In this document: positions 34,051 to 43,194 of the stretch, piece by piece
How the letters are laid out: each line of letters starts with the position of its first letter
Numbering within the stretch: position 1 is the first letter of the stretch
Source of the DNA: Anas platyrhynchos
Lineage: Eukaryota > Chordata > Aves > Anseriformes > Anatidae
Length of the DNA: 64,000 bases
Assembly (NCBI RefSeq): GCF_047663525.1
Contig: NC_092600.1
Span: 6,963,501 to 7,027,500, forward strand
Reading direction: 5' to 3'
Translations under genes and position numbers: made by a program
Notes under the pieces: generated by a model
Databases searched by the model: none
The model's input: the letters and a program-made list of their open reading frames with translations, nothing else
Told to the model about the DNA's origin: nothing

Positions 34051-34574
34051 GGGGTGCAGGCTGGGGAGTGGGGACACCCCCCTTGGCATGGGGTCCCCTC
34101 CTGCACGGGGACATCCATCCAGCCCCGTCCTGCCTGTGCTGGCCGTGCTGTGCCCCAGTTTACAGCAGGCAGAGCAGAAATGGGGCTCCTGCTGGCCCCA
34201 GCCAGGGGATGCAGAGGTTTGGGGGACACCCCCAGACCAACTGCCCCCATCCCTGCCCCGTGCCACCACCCGGGGCCTGGCTCTGTGACACCGCAGCTGC
34301 CCTGGCCCTGGCCATGACCTTCGGGGCGACCTTGAGCGAGTCCCTGCTGGGGCTGGGGACCGGCGCTGCCGCTGTTTCGGGTGCCAGCAGGCGCTGAGCT
34401 GGGTCCCAGCCCACAGCCCCTGCCCAGTCAGCCCCAGTGCCTCTCCCTCTGCCTTCCCTTCCCTTCCCTCCCTGCCCCCAGCCGTGCAAGGGGCACCGAC
34501 ACCCCCAGCCCTTGCTGTTTTGCTCCAGCTCCCCTCTTGCTCCTGGGTGAGCAGTGGCTGCGTGTTTCTTTCCT

Positions 34575-34576
<2 letters not shown>

Positions 34577-34607
<31 letters not shown>
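34577..34607. repeat. T31 homopolymer
   Basis: Thirty-one T, next to the GATA-containing island that starts at about 34610. It could be the poly(A) tail of a lost minus-strand retroelement, but no element body is recognisable beside it. Confidence 0.85.
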
Positions 34608-34608
<1 letters not shown>

Positions 34609-34609
34609 T

Positions 34610-34760
34610 CAGATTGGTATTTTATTTGGCTCCATACTGTCTACCGAGCTGTCCAGCGTAACCCTTCCCTCGCTGCTTCTGAGATAAGGCCGGGCTCCCC
34701 GGAGATCAGATAAACAGGCCCATAAATACCTACAACAACAACAAGCAGGGTCTCGGCTCG
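34610..34760. promoter_or_regulatory. Candidate enhancer 3' of HAND1
   Basis: Two GATA cores (GATAAG 34683-34688; GATAAA 34709-34714, running into a FOX-type TAAACA) followed by CCCATAAATACC, a HOX13/MEF2-like core. The island has a different texture from the GC-rich flanks. The role is inferred. Confidence 0.35.
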
Positions 34761-35944
34761 GCAGGAAGGCAGAAGTATGCGAAAGAACGCGAGGAGCCGA
34801 ATCTCCACGCACCAAACTCGGGCGGTGCAGAGCGTGGGGTGGGAAGCGTGCCCCAACCCCGCTGCCCCCAGCTCCTGCCCCTTTGGCTGGGTGGGGAGCC
34901 GGGGGGCAGCGGGGTCCCCTCCGTCGTCCCCGGTGGCTGGATTCCAGCGGAGGGGATGCGGCACGTAGGATGCTGCCCCGCGGCCGTGCGAGCGTGTGCT
35001 TCTGCCCGGGCAACCCGGGAGGCTGCTGCTTCCCCGCGGCATCAAGTTCACGGCAGGGTCGAGCCGTGGGTGTGCGGATCCTGGCCACTGGGCTTTGCTG
35101 TCAGGTGGCCAAAACCGTGGAGCCGGTGGCCGAGAGGTTCTTGTGCCACTCGGGAAATGTTTCTGGGGGAAAAAAGAGGGGATGCTGAGGGAAGGGGGGC
35201 TGGGAGTGACCAGCTGCTGCCTGCCCGAGGCTGCCGGGGCTTCTCTTCCTGCTGTGGGGTTTGCTGTGGGAGCAAACGAGGCTGCTCTGGGGCATCCCCC
35301 AGTCTGCTTTTCCCCAGCTCGGTGATCCCCAGGCACTGTGCTGCTTGCAAATACACCCCATCCAAAGCCTGCCTTTGGGGCAGGAATGTGGCACAAGGGG
35401 ACCGGAAAAGTTTAGCGCTCGTTTTCACCCACCCTCAAACACCATCTGATCTAACCTCGCAGGAAAATCCCCTTGCTGGGCAGGGAAACCCTCTGCGGAA
35501 GTGGAAACGGAGCATTTGCGCTTGGAAAATCACAAAGGAGCGAGGGAAGCTTGCACGGGCAAGACATTTCCCAGAAGTGTGCTGCCGGCAGGTACAGCTC
35601 ACCAGAGACAGGGGGTGAGAGCAGCAGCGATCCCCCCGCTGCAGGCAGAGCACCGCCCGCCCTGCTGCCTGTCCCCGTCCCAGGAGCAGAGCTGGAAACC
35701 CACACGAGAAAAAACACCGGGGACTTTTGGTGGGGCAGCGCAGGGTCCCCGGGCTGCAAGTGACGTTCCCAACAGATCCCGTGGGGCTGGGACTGAGGAC
35801 ACGGCTCCTGTGCACGTCCCCTGCCCTCCGCAGCAGAGCAAGTCCCAGCACCCCGTTAACCCTTTGTCCCACCCAGTGCCACGGGACAGCCCCGAGTGGT
35901 GCCATATGGGCAGGGGGATGCGGGCTGGCACGTGTAAACAGGGG

Positions 35945-36075
35945 CTGGGCTGGGCGCGTTTATGGCACGCTGGATTGCAGCATTATGGAGATGGTTTGGG
36001 AGCGTTCCCGTAGAAAGCCAGCCCTTTAAGGGATTGTGAAACTTAGCCATAAAATAGGATATTTGGGGCTGATCT
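35945..36075. promoter_or_regulatory. Candidate regulatory island about 1.5 kb 3' of HAND1
   Basis: GCGTTTATGGCACGC, GCATTATGGAGATGG, CCATAAAATAGG (MEF2/CArG-like) and TTTAAGGG within 130 bp of complex sequence. No coding potential. Confidence 0.3.
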
Positions 36076-36384
36076 GCTGTAAATGTTCTTTTTTTCGTTC
36101 TCCCTCAGATGTGTTTGTTTTTGGAAAGGCCCCGTTCTAGCTTCGCTTGTGGAGTCAGAGTCGCGCTGAACTTTTTACAGCCCGAATGAAAAAAAATCCC
36201 CCCGCGGGCGGGTTGCTCCGCTCCGAGAGGCAGCTTTCCTCTCCGCCTCGGTGGAGGAGATGAGGAAACAGCCGCGAAGTGGGGCTGGGGAGGCTTGGGA
36301 GCAAGGGGAGGCTGCACACAGCCAGGGTGCTCGGTGAGCTTTAGTCGTGCCATTTGGGGGCTGTGCACACACCCCGATGGGCAC

Positions 36385-36735
36385 GGCCCTGGCTTATGGA
36401 CATCACATCGTTATTAATATTCCGTTAGTCACAAAAAATAGGTGTTTTCAAATAGAAAAGTGAACGCTTCCAGCTCGTATTAGCCATACAATTAATTTCT
36501 GGCTCTTCCCCATCCTAGTGTTCTTTGCCCTGCGCAGCCTGACGAGCGTTCGGGTTGATCCCGGCATCTCCAGGAACGGCAGCGGGGCCAGGCTGGGGAT
36601 GCAGGATCCGGCCCTGAGCCCCTGTGCGCACGTCGTAGCAGCAAGTCCTCGGTAACAAAGCCGCCGCACGGAATAAAGGAACGAGGATTCAGCTTTAATT
36701 ATTAACGATTATTAAAGTTTTATGCCTGAGAAGCA
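36385..36735. promoter_or_regulatory. Candidate regulatory island about 1 kb 3' of HAND1
   Basis: Two AT-rich blocks (36395-36530 and 36665-36735) in otherwise GC-rich DNA, with ATCGTTATTAATATTCC, CCATACAATTAATTTC and TTTAATTATTAACGATTATT cores. A distal alternative 3' UTR of HAND1 cannot be excluded, because AATAAA-like strings occur on both strands. Confidence 0.3.
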
Positions 36736-37608
36736 AAAGAGCTGCACGGGGATGATTTGGGGCTGCGTGAGCATCGGTGTGTCCATGGCTGGCTGCGTCT
36801 GTCACGCTGGGACAGCGAGGAGGGGACACTGCAGCTTCCAAAACACGTCCGAGGCAGCGCTGCAGGGATCGGTCCCGCTGCCACAGCACTGCCAGTGCTG
36901 GAGCCACGCAGGGGGAGCAGGGTCTGGGTTTTCCAGTGAGAGCAGGGTCCTGTAAGGGGCAGGGGAGTCGGTGCCTGTGCTGCAATGAAATGGGCTCCAT
37001 CCAGCCCGCAGGGAGGCCTCATCCTGCCGTCCTTCCCCAGGATGAACGCGGGTCGGAGCTGGCTCAGCAGGGAAGGGGCTGCAGGGCAGGGGCAGGCTGG
37101 GGACGGGTCCGTGGTGGGGACCCGGCCAGCTCCTGGGGCGAGCAGAAGGCAGAAAGAATCCCACTGCCCCCAGTCACCCTTCAGGACCCGGGCAGAGAGC
37201 CGAGCCCTCCCGGGGTCCGGCTCCATCCCCATGGCTGCGCTCACCCTGCGGACATTGCAGCCTTGACACAAATCGTTCCCACACAAACAGCACAAAAACA
37301 ACCCCGAAGGAGACGTGCGGAGAGGATCCCGGCCGAGCCGTAGCGGAGACAATCCCTTAGCACGGCTCGACCCCGCGGCAGCGCACCGACAGAAGACCCA
37401 GCCTCAACCCCACAAAACCCCTCAGCAACACGGGATGGAGGCGGGGGGCCCGGCTGGGAGCCCCCACAGTGCCCAGAGCCCTGCAGCCCCCCTGCCCCTT
37501 CCTTCCCCTGCCCCTTCCAGCACCACCTCGGCCGCTTGGCCACGGCTCTTCGCGCGGCGGGGAAGGAGAGGAGGCTGGAGCCGAGGCCGTTTGCATGAAG
37601 TTTAAGTT

Positions 37609-37614
37609 TTTATT
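37609..37614 (-). terminator. HAND1: HAND1 poly(A) signal
   Basis: AATAAA on the minus strand (GCGAACGAATAAAAACTT), about 408 nt after the HAND1 stop codon. It is the first canonical signal in the 3' UTR. Confidence 0.65.
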
Positions 37615-38021
37615 CGTTCGCTTTTGCGGCTGGTTTCGAAGCAGTCAGTTTTTTAAATACGTGCTGCGGCGCGCCCGGTCCCTCGGGAAGTGGTCGTGCG
37701 GAGCTGAGGTAGAAAACCCGGCCCAGGAGCGGTCCCAAATGCACCTCTAGGTAGTTTCAACGCAGCCACGCGGCTCGGGGCTTTACAGCAGCGACCGAGT
37801 GACACCGGCCCGGCCCGGCCCGGCTCGGGAAGGGAAGAAAGAAGGAAGGAAGGCAAGAAGGAAGGCGGCGGGGCGAGGGTGGATTGAGCCCGGCCGCCGA
37901 CGGGGCGGGCAGGATCCGGCCCTCGCTCGCGTCCCGGCGGGGCCCCGCTGCCCGTGCCCGGGGGGAGCCGCCGCGCTCCGGGCAGAGCCGAGCCGGGCAG
38001 GGGTCGGTCATGGAGCGGGGC

Positions 38022-38126
38022 TCAGGGGTTCAGTTCCAGAGCCCAGACCTGCTGGGGCCACCCCGTGCGGCCCTTCAGCTTCTTCTCGCCGTGGCCCAAG
38101 GGCTGCGAGGAGTAGACCTCGGGCTG
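38022..38126 (-). CDS. HAND1: HAND1 exon 2 (coding part)
   Basis: 34 codons plus TGA. Acceptor CCCGCAG (ending 38127) is followed by CAGCCCGAG. The AG of the next CAG gives a NAGNAG alternative that would delete one Gln. It encodes [20 protein letters not shown] onward to the conserved WALELNP end. Confidence 0.95.
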   Translation of the reverse strand, partial: QPEVYSSQPLGHGEKKLKGRTGWPQQVWALELNP

Positions 38127-38999
38127 CTGCGGGAGGGAGGGGAGACGGGGAGAAAAGAGCGGTGAGGAGCGGAGCGGGGATTTGTTTTCTCTCTCTCTCC
38201 CTTTTTTTTTTTTTTTTTTTGGCTTTTTTCTGCAGCGGGGAGACCCGCGGTTCCCCCCGGGCAGCAGCCGGGACAGGGGCAGGACGAAGCGCCCCCCGCC
38301 CGCCCGCCCCAAATCCCTCGGGGAACGCGCCCGGGAGCCGGGAGCGCAGCCCCGGAGCCGTCGGGGCGGCTTTTCCTCCGCTTTTTTATTCTTTTTTTTT
38401 TTTTTTTTCTAGGGGAAAAAGGGGGGGGAGAAAAAAAAAAAAAAAAAAGGCAAAATCTCCGGCAGGGTGTCCCCCCAGCCCCGGCGGGGCGCTGGGCAGC
38501 GGGGCCGGGCAGCGCAGGGGAAAGGGGCCCGGGCCCCCCGCTTACCGTCTCCCTTTTCCTCTTGTTGTCCCGGCCGTCGGCCTTCTTCAGCTCGGCTTTG
38601 AAGCCCTCGGGGTCCCCGGGCTGGCTGTCCTTGGCCAGCACCTCCATCAGGTAGGCGATGTAGCTGGTGGCCAGGCGCAGCGTCTTGATTTTGGAGAGCT
38701 TGGTGTCGGCGGGCACGTTGGGGATGCACTCGCGGAGCTCGGCGAAGGCGCTGTTGATGCTCTCCGTCCTCCTCCTCTCCTTTTTGGGTCCCCCGACCCC
38801 TTTCCTTCGACCCAGGCGACCGCTGAGAGCCTCCAGCCTCCCCTGGCCGGCCGGGCCGTACTCGGCGGGGCCGTAATTAGGGCTCTGCCCGGGGAGCTCG
38901 GGGGTCACCTCGGCCGGGCTGAGCACCCAGCCGGGGAAATAGGTGCGCTCCTGGTGGCACCGCGCCGCCGGCCCGAAGAGGAAGGGGTCGTGCAGCATG

Positions 39000-39030
<31 letters not shown>

Positions 39031-39049
39031 AGCCCCCCACCAGGTTCAT
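38022..39049 (-). CDS. HAND1: Heart and neural crest derivatives expressed 1 (bHLH transcription factor)
   Basis: Spliced CDS on the minus strand: exon 39049-38546 (168 codons) and exon 38126-38022 (34 codons plus TGA), 202 residues. HAND1 is a Twist-family class B bHLH factor that dimerises with E-proteins, binds E-boxes, and is needed for heart, extra-embryonic mesoderm and trophoblast development. What is seen: N-terminus MNLVGGYQ; a nine-His tract (9-17); MLHDPFLFG; the bHLH at about residues 81-141, with basic region [14 protein letters not shown], loop [12 protein letters not shown] and helix 2 [20 protein letters not shown]; and the conserved end [18 protein letters not shown]95 and S97 match the phospho-regulated Thr/Ser in human (T107, S109). 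The start is fixed by the family N-terminus and by A at -3. No premature stop or frameshift was seen. The length agrees with what I recall for bird HAND1, shorter than in mammals. Confidence 0.98.
38127..38545 (-). other. HAND1: HAND1 intron with paired homopolymer tracts
   Basis: 419-bp GT-AG intron, minus strand GTAAGC...CCGCAG. On the plus strand it holds T19 (38202-38220), T17 (38392-38408) and an A-run at about 38431-38448. On the RNA strand, U18 is followed by a C-rich tract and CCCCTAG (AG ending at 38409), a strong-looking internal acceptor. Confidence 0.9.
38546..39049 (-). CDS. HAND1: HAND1 exon 1 (coding part)
   Basis: 168 codons from ATG (39049-39047) to ...DNKRKRET, followed by donor GTAAGC (38545 downward). 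It holds the His tract and the entire bHLH domain. Confidence 0.97.
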
Positions 39050-39079
39050 GGTCCGCCCCGCTGGCCCCGGGGGCCGCGC

Positions 39080-39094
39080 TCAGCACCGCACCAT
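39080..39094 (-). CDS. Upstream ORF in HAND1 leader (MVRC, stop)
   Basis: ATG GTG CGG TGC TGA on the minus strand. The context GCGGCCATGG has G at -3 and G at +4, close to an ideal Kozak sequence and better than the main start (GACCATGA). It ends 30 nt before the HAND1 ATG, in the same frame. A short strong uORF of this kind usually lowers main-frame translation and makes it depend on reinitiation or leaky scanning. This assumes transcription starts upstream of 39094, which the TATA position supports. Confidence 0.5.
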   Translation of the reverse strand: MVRC

Positions 39095-39160
39095 GGCCGC
39101 GGGGGCCGCCCGGGGAGCGCTGCCCGGCTGGGGGCGGCGGGGAGAGGGGACGGGGACAGG

Positions 39161-39208
39161 GACAGGGATGGGGACAGGGATGGGGACGAGGATGGGGACG
39201 AGGACGAG
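39161..39208. repeat. 12-bp tandem repeat in HAND1 leader
   Basis: Four units: GACAGGGATGGG twice, then GACGAGGATGGG and GACGAGGACGAG (plus strand). It lies in the predicted 5' UTR and is likely length-polymorphic. Confidence 0.8.
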
Positions 39209-39305
39209 GTCGACGGCGACGACGGGACGCTCCTCCGTGGGGCTGCGGCGGCGGCGGCGGCGGCTGGCTTTGGGGTTTGGGTTGTTTCGTTGTTGGCTCC
39301 TTTTT

Positions 39306-39336
<31 letters not shown>

Positions 39337-39370
39337 TTTTAACCCCTTCTGGAGCCTCCCCAGCTTTGCC

Positions 39371-39376
39371 TTTATA
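39371..39376 (-). promoter_or_regulatory. HAND1: HAND1 TATA box
   Basis: Reads CTATATAAAGGC on the minus strand (TATAAA at 39376-39371), about 325 bp upstream of the ATG. A CCAAT motif on the plus strand (39419-39423, inverted relative to HAND1) sits about 43 bp further upstream. Together they form a focused tissue-specific core promoter with a start near 39346. Confidence 0.75.
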
Positions 39377-39959
39377 TAGGGCCGGGGGGCCCCCGGGGCT
39401 CCCCCCCCCGCCGCGGAGCCAATGGGCAGGGGAGGATGCTCGGGGGCCCCGGGGGGAGCGGGGCGGCGGAGGGGGGCGTGCGCCGCGCTCCCGGCTCGGT
39501 TTCTTTGGGCTCGCACCTCCGCCGCTCGCTTTCTCCTCCTGCTTGGTCCCTGCCCGCGGGGAGAAGGGGGCGAGGAGTGACCCGAGGGGGGACCCCAGCT
39601 GCTGCCCCGTCGCCGCTCGATCCCCTTCGCTTTTCTGCTGCCGGTGGCGGGGGTGCCCGAGCCCCCTTCCCCGGAGCGCAGCGCCCGTCGGGGGGCGAGG
39701 GGTGGCAGCGGGGAAGCCACGGGTGCTGCATCCCCGACGGCCGGGCCAGGAGAGCCCCTGGGGGCCGCAGTCCCGGGGCAGGGTCCCAGACCCACGCAGG
39801 GGAGACCCCACGGGAGTGTGATGCGGTGTGGCCAGGGCACGGCAGCACCCGGAGGGCCAAGGGTGCTTGGAGCACGTCGGGGAGCGGGGTGAAGGCACCG
39901 TGGGGTGTCCTTTGGGTGTCCGTAGGCTGGGCGCATGGGGTGGGCTCCCATCACTCGGG

Positions 39960-40275
39960 GCACGTTGCACACGCGTGTGCAGCACACCGCTGCATTGCAC
40001 GACTGCACGCCGCACACACACGGGTCCGCCGCACACGTGCAGCTCACACAAAGACCCCCACGTCTCGAGCGGGAGGTGCTGCACGCCTCGCTGGGCTGTG
40101 CACAGCACAACCGGCACGGGCACGGGCTGCGGGCACAGCTCACGGGCACGCACCCACGCGCAGGGTGCTGCACACTCCCTCAGGGCTGCACACACACACG
40201 TTTTGTGCACGTGCACAGTGCAGGCCTTGCACGTACACACGTGTGCAGCCATGCAGACACTGCACACATATAAAT
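39960..40275. repeat. Degenerate CAC/GTG-rich simple sequence with palindromic E-boxes
   Basis: Many GCACAC/GTGTGC blocks. Perfect palindromes: CACACGCGTGTG (39968-39979), GTGCACGTGCAC (40205-40216) and CACACGTGTG (40236-40245). A further CACGTG lies at 40034-40039. It ends in an AT patch ATATAAATATATAAAA. Minisatellite-like and Z-DNA-prone, 0.6-0.9 kb upstream of the HAND1 TATA box. Confidence 0.6.
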
Positions 40276-40609
40276 ATATAAAAATTATACTCTGCATGCA
40301 AACATATGCAACACAACAGGGCAATGGGTTCAGGGGACGTGCCCTGTGTTACCCCGTCCCAGTTTGTCCCAGTTTGTCCCACTGGGGCTGGGAACCTGTA
40401 CCCGCCGCAGCCCCAAACCTGAGCCCTGCTGGGGCCATTATCCCGCTCTCCCCTGCACCCACGGGTGACGGCTGCTGGGGTGACAGCACCCAGGTCCCAG
40501 CCCGGCCAGGTGACACTGGGACCTTCCCCAGTTTGTCCCAGTGAGGACAGCCCGGGCACTGCGGTGGTGATCGCGGCACGGCGGGGCAGGAAGGGGCTTT
40601 GGGCCCGAG

Positions 40610-40830
40610 GTATGTTAGCGATTAGCGGCGCTTTGCAGCGATTCATCTTGCAGCGGAGGGTGGAAACGTTGGAGGGTTGTTTGCAGGCGCTTGTATTAAT
40701 CATCCGGGCTAACACACCATTAACGTCCTCCTGCATTTTAAAGATGACAAATTTTATTTGACTTCTCTCAATCACGGTTCCCGGGCGGATTCGGGAGCCA
40801 CTTAAATGCCTCGGATTTTCCATCGTTAGC
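40610..40830. promoter_or_regulatory. Candidate HAND1 proximal enhancer
   Basis: About 1.3 kb upstream of the promoter, with complex sequence carrying TTAGCGATTAGCGG, TGTATTAATCATCC, CACCATTAACG and GATGACAAATTTTATTTGAC (MEIS-HOX-like). It stands out from the GC-rich flanks. The role is inferred. Confidence 0.4.
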
Positions 40831-41524
40831 TCTTACAAGGCGAGTTGCAAAGGCAGGAGGCCGGGGGCCAGCCCCCACCCCGGTCAGCCGGGGCAGGGTG
40901 CGAGGGGGTCTCTGCTGCTGCCGGGCCCCAGCAGCTGGGGGGGAGCAAACTGGCCCAGCCCCGCTTCACCCCCCTGCTTTTTTCTTAGATGATGCAAAGC
41001 CCCCCCCTTCCCCTCCCGCTTTATACAAGCGCCCTGCAAACATTTGCTAGCGATTACCCCGCCGTTGGAGTCGGGCCTTGGATAAGTCATCGTGTCCCCC
41101 CCTGTCCCCCCCACACCGCCCCATTCCCTCCCAAACTGGGGTCTGGGTGGGATCCCCGAGCCCTGCGTGGGGCCGTGGGGTGCTGGTGCCTGCCTGGGAG
41201 AGCCGCAGGGTGCGGGCACAGCATCGCCTACGGTGCCCAGGTCCCCTTGGCCTCCTCACTGAGCCCCTCCCCAGCCCCAAAAAGCCCTGATTCAGCAAAC
41301 CACTGGGCTGGGGGCTGCCCAAAAGCCTCCCATCACCAGAGCCCGGCATTGCACAGCCTGCTGACAACCTCATCCTGCTGGAGCTGGGCGTTACAGCATC
41401 GCCTCGGCCCAGCAACACCAGAGGGAAGTGAGCCCAGCCCCAACCTGGGCATTATCCTGCTTTATCCCCCCCAAAAAAGAGGTCCCCGGACCCTGTGCTT
41501 TTTGGAGGGGCTCAGCTGAGCAAA

Positions 41525-41735
41525 TAGCGGGACCAGCGTGGTGCTTTTCCTTTGGAAAATCGTTCTAATCTTTTCGTGTTTTAATAAAATAATAAAACCG
41601 GAGCCCTTTTCACTCCGACACCTTCTAAATCAAACCAGACTGCCTTTGTCATGGCGTCCAAATTTAGCACTTCTCAAGCTTTTGGTGAGTTTCTTTAATT
41701 TCACGTCTCCCCGCTCGTGATTGGGGGGAAACGCC
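41525..41735. promoter_or_regulatory. Candidate HAND1 upstream enhancer
   Basis: AT-rich block with AATCGTTCTAATC, GTTTTAATAAAATAATAAAA, TTCTAAATCAAACC and TTTCTTTAATTTC in a GC-rich setting; it reads as a homeobox-rich conserved element. No frame or repeat explains it. Confidence 0.35.
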
Positions 41736-42039
41736 GAGCGTTTCGGATCGGGCGATTTACGGCTCGCATCGCGGAGGAGCCGGGTTTCTCTCCACCTGTT
41801 TTCCTTCAAATCCTTCCTGGGGAAAGGCTTCCTGCCCTCGCAGCCAGCCGGGGGCGAGGGGGCCGGTGCCACACATGGCCACGGGGGGAGGTTATCGAGG
41901 GTCTCTGCAGCCCCCAGCACCCCGGGAGCCTCCCCGCTCAGCTCCCATCACCTGCCCCGCGCGGGGCTGTGGATTCGGCCCCAAACCCTCGGCCACCTCC
42001 TTATCAGCGCCCGGCGCGCGGCAGCGCAGGGTGTCCTGT

Positions 42040-42200
42040 GACTTTGACGCCAGCTCTTCTCCCCCCTCCCCTGCTCCCTTATCTAAATAGGAGCGTAAAT
42101 CAGGGCCTTGGCAGATGCCCTGGCAGGACAGGGACTCCATAAAAAGGGGCTCTGCTCCAGCTCTGTTTACATTGCAGCCCCGTAAAATATTCCCCTTGTC
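42040..42200. promoter_or_regulatory. Candidate HAND1 upstream enhancer with GATA site
   Basis: CTTTGACGCCA (42042-42052), CTTATC (42078-42083) followed by TAAATAGG, GCGTAAATC, CATAAAAAGG and CTGTTTACATTG (FOX type). It shares the 11-mer CTTTGACGCCA and a nearby CTTATC with the island at 33915-34050 on the other side of HAND1. Confidence 0.35.
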
Positions 42201-43194
42201 TTCCCCGCTAGCATCTCCCTGCAGGGGCGCCGCCGGGAAGGATCCGGCCCTGATGCCCCCCTCCCCATGGGGTTGTGCCCCCCCCTCCAGGGCAGGCTGT
42301 GCCCCCGGGTAGCTCCGCACCCAGCCGTGCCTCCGAGCCCCCCCTGCAGGAGCGGGGCTGAGCCCGGGGCAGCTGGGTTGTGTCTGAAGGTGCCCCCGGG
42401 TATTTATAGCACCGGCCTGGAATAACGCAATAATAATCACTCAGCACCTCCCAGCCTGGCTGCTCCTCCGGGCCTCGGGGAACGGCTGCAGAAGGCCTGG
42501 GGAAACTGAGGCAGGGCGGGCTGTGGTTCTGGGGAGGGTTTATGGGGTGGAGCGGGGCTGGCTCCAAGCGCTGCAGCTTCGAAACCCTGCTTGGGTGCAC
42601 AGGTGAGTGCTGGAGGCACGGGGGCTGCTTGCACCCAGGCGAGGTGCTGGAGCATCACAGCAGAGCACCACGCAGCCCTTGCAGAGCTGCTGCCTGTCCC
42701 AGCACGGGCTCCAAACCTGCTGCTTGTGGTCCCGCTGCTGCTGTCACGGCACCGGTGAGGCCGCCGGGATGTGCCCACGCAGCTGGGCTTTTGGAAACGC
42801 AGGGCAAGGGACCTGGGGTGCAGCACGGCTCTCCCAAAGCTGAACAGGCACAGCCACGGCCCCTCCTCGTCCCGCTGCCTTCCCAACCCCAAATTCTGTC
42901 CCGAGGTGACAGCAGCACAGAGCTCTCGGCCTCCCTAGACTTCTGGAGAGGACTCCAAAAGGGTTTTCCTTTCCTTCCCAAACTATTAAGCGAGCGCGGG
43001 GACAGGCTGCTGCTTGCCAAAGCCCTGCCAAAGGAATGGGGGGGGAATCTGGGGACAAACCCCGTGGCTCCTCACCCCCAGGCACGTCCCGTTGTGGTGG
43101 CCGTGGCGTGCTGAGCCCGAGCCCCCCTGTTCCCAGCAGTTATCCCTGGCATCTCCTCTGTATACACGTCTCCCGCGCCTGCCCTCCCCGCCAC

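Larger units (their letters stand above)
28861..37589. other. SAP30L-HAND1 intergenic region
   Basis: No gene recognised on either strand. Several long open frames in the GC-rich part (about 34.8-37.5 kb) overlap one another on both strands without domains, and I treat them as composition artefacts. AT-rich islands at 30770-30935, 33915-34050, 34610-34760, 35945-36075 and 36385-36735 look like regulatory elements for HAND1, whose 3' end is at about 37590. Confidence 0.6.
37590..39346 (-). other. HAND1: HAND1 transcription unit (inferred extent)
   Basis: Inferred mRNA from about 30 bp downstream of the TATA box (39376-39371) to shortly after the AATAAA at 37614-37609. It comprises a leader of about 297 nt, two coding exons, a 419-bp intron (38545-38127) and a 3' UTR of about 430 nt. 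Both ends are predictions. Confidence 0.65.
39050..39346 (-). other. HAND1: HAND1 5' UTR (predicted)
   Basis: About 297-nt leader. In RNA order it begins with an A-rich block (A16-G-A12-G-A10, plus-strand 39340-39301), then a (CCG)n-like patch, a 12-bp tandem repeat at 39208-39161, and one upstream ATG at 39094 in a strong context that opens a five-codon uORF. There are no other upstream ATGs. Confidence 0.6.
39400..43190. other. Upstream flank of HAND1, no gene
   Basis: GC-rich, with no recognisable gene. It contains a CAC-rich patch with palindromic E-boxes (39960-40275) and enhancer-like islands at 40610-40830, 41525-41735 and 42040-42200. Long overlapping frames in 39.4-40.8 kb and 41-43 kb show only compositional bias (Pro/Arg/Gly/Ser). 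Confidence 0.65.

Noticed and set aside
34641..35905. Overlapping frames of 150-259 codons on both strands
   Set aside because: Mutually overlapping, low-complexity translations without domains in GC-rich intergenic DNA, with no splice or promoter support.
36720..37352. Frames of 188 and 210 codons on opposite strands just 3' of HAND1
   Set aside because: Same compositional signature, both strands open at once, and no homology recognised.
39301..39340. The T-rich tract read as a plus-strand poly(T) retroelement scar
   Set aside because: It lies exactly between the HAND1 TATA box and leader with no target-site duplication or element body. Reported as an A-rich leader instead.
37799..39379. 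A 526-codon plus-strand frame across HAND1
   Set aside because: It is the antisense of the HAND1 exons and intron, with homopolymer-encoded Phe and Lys runs. The minus-strand HAND1 protein fully explains the region.
39046..40324. Frames of 375 and 414 codons upstream of HAND1 on the minus strand
   Set aside because: Their 3' parts run through the HAND1 promoter and leader, and the Cys/Val/His-rich parts come from the CAC/GTG simple sequence. The only meaningful piece is the five-codon uORF reported separately.
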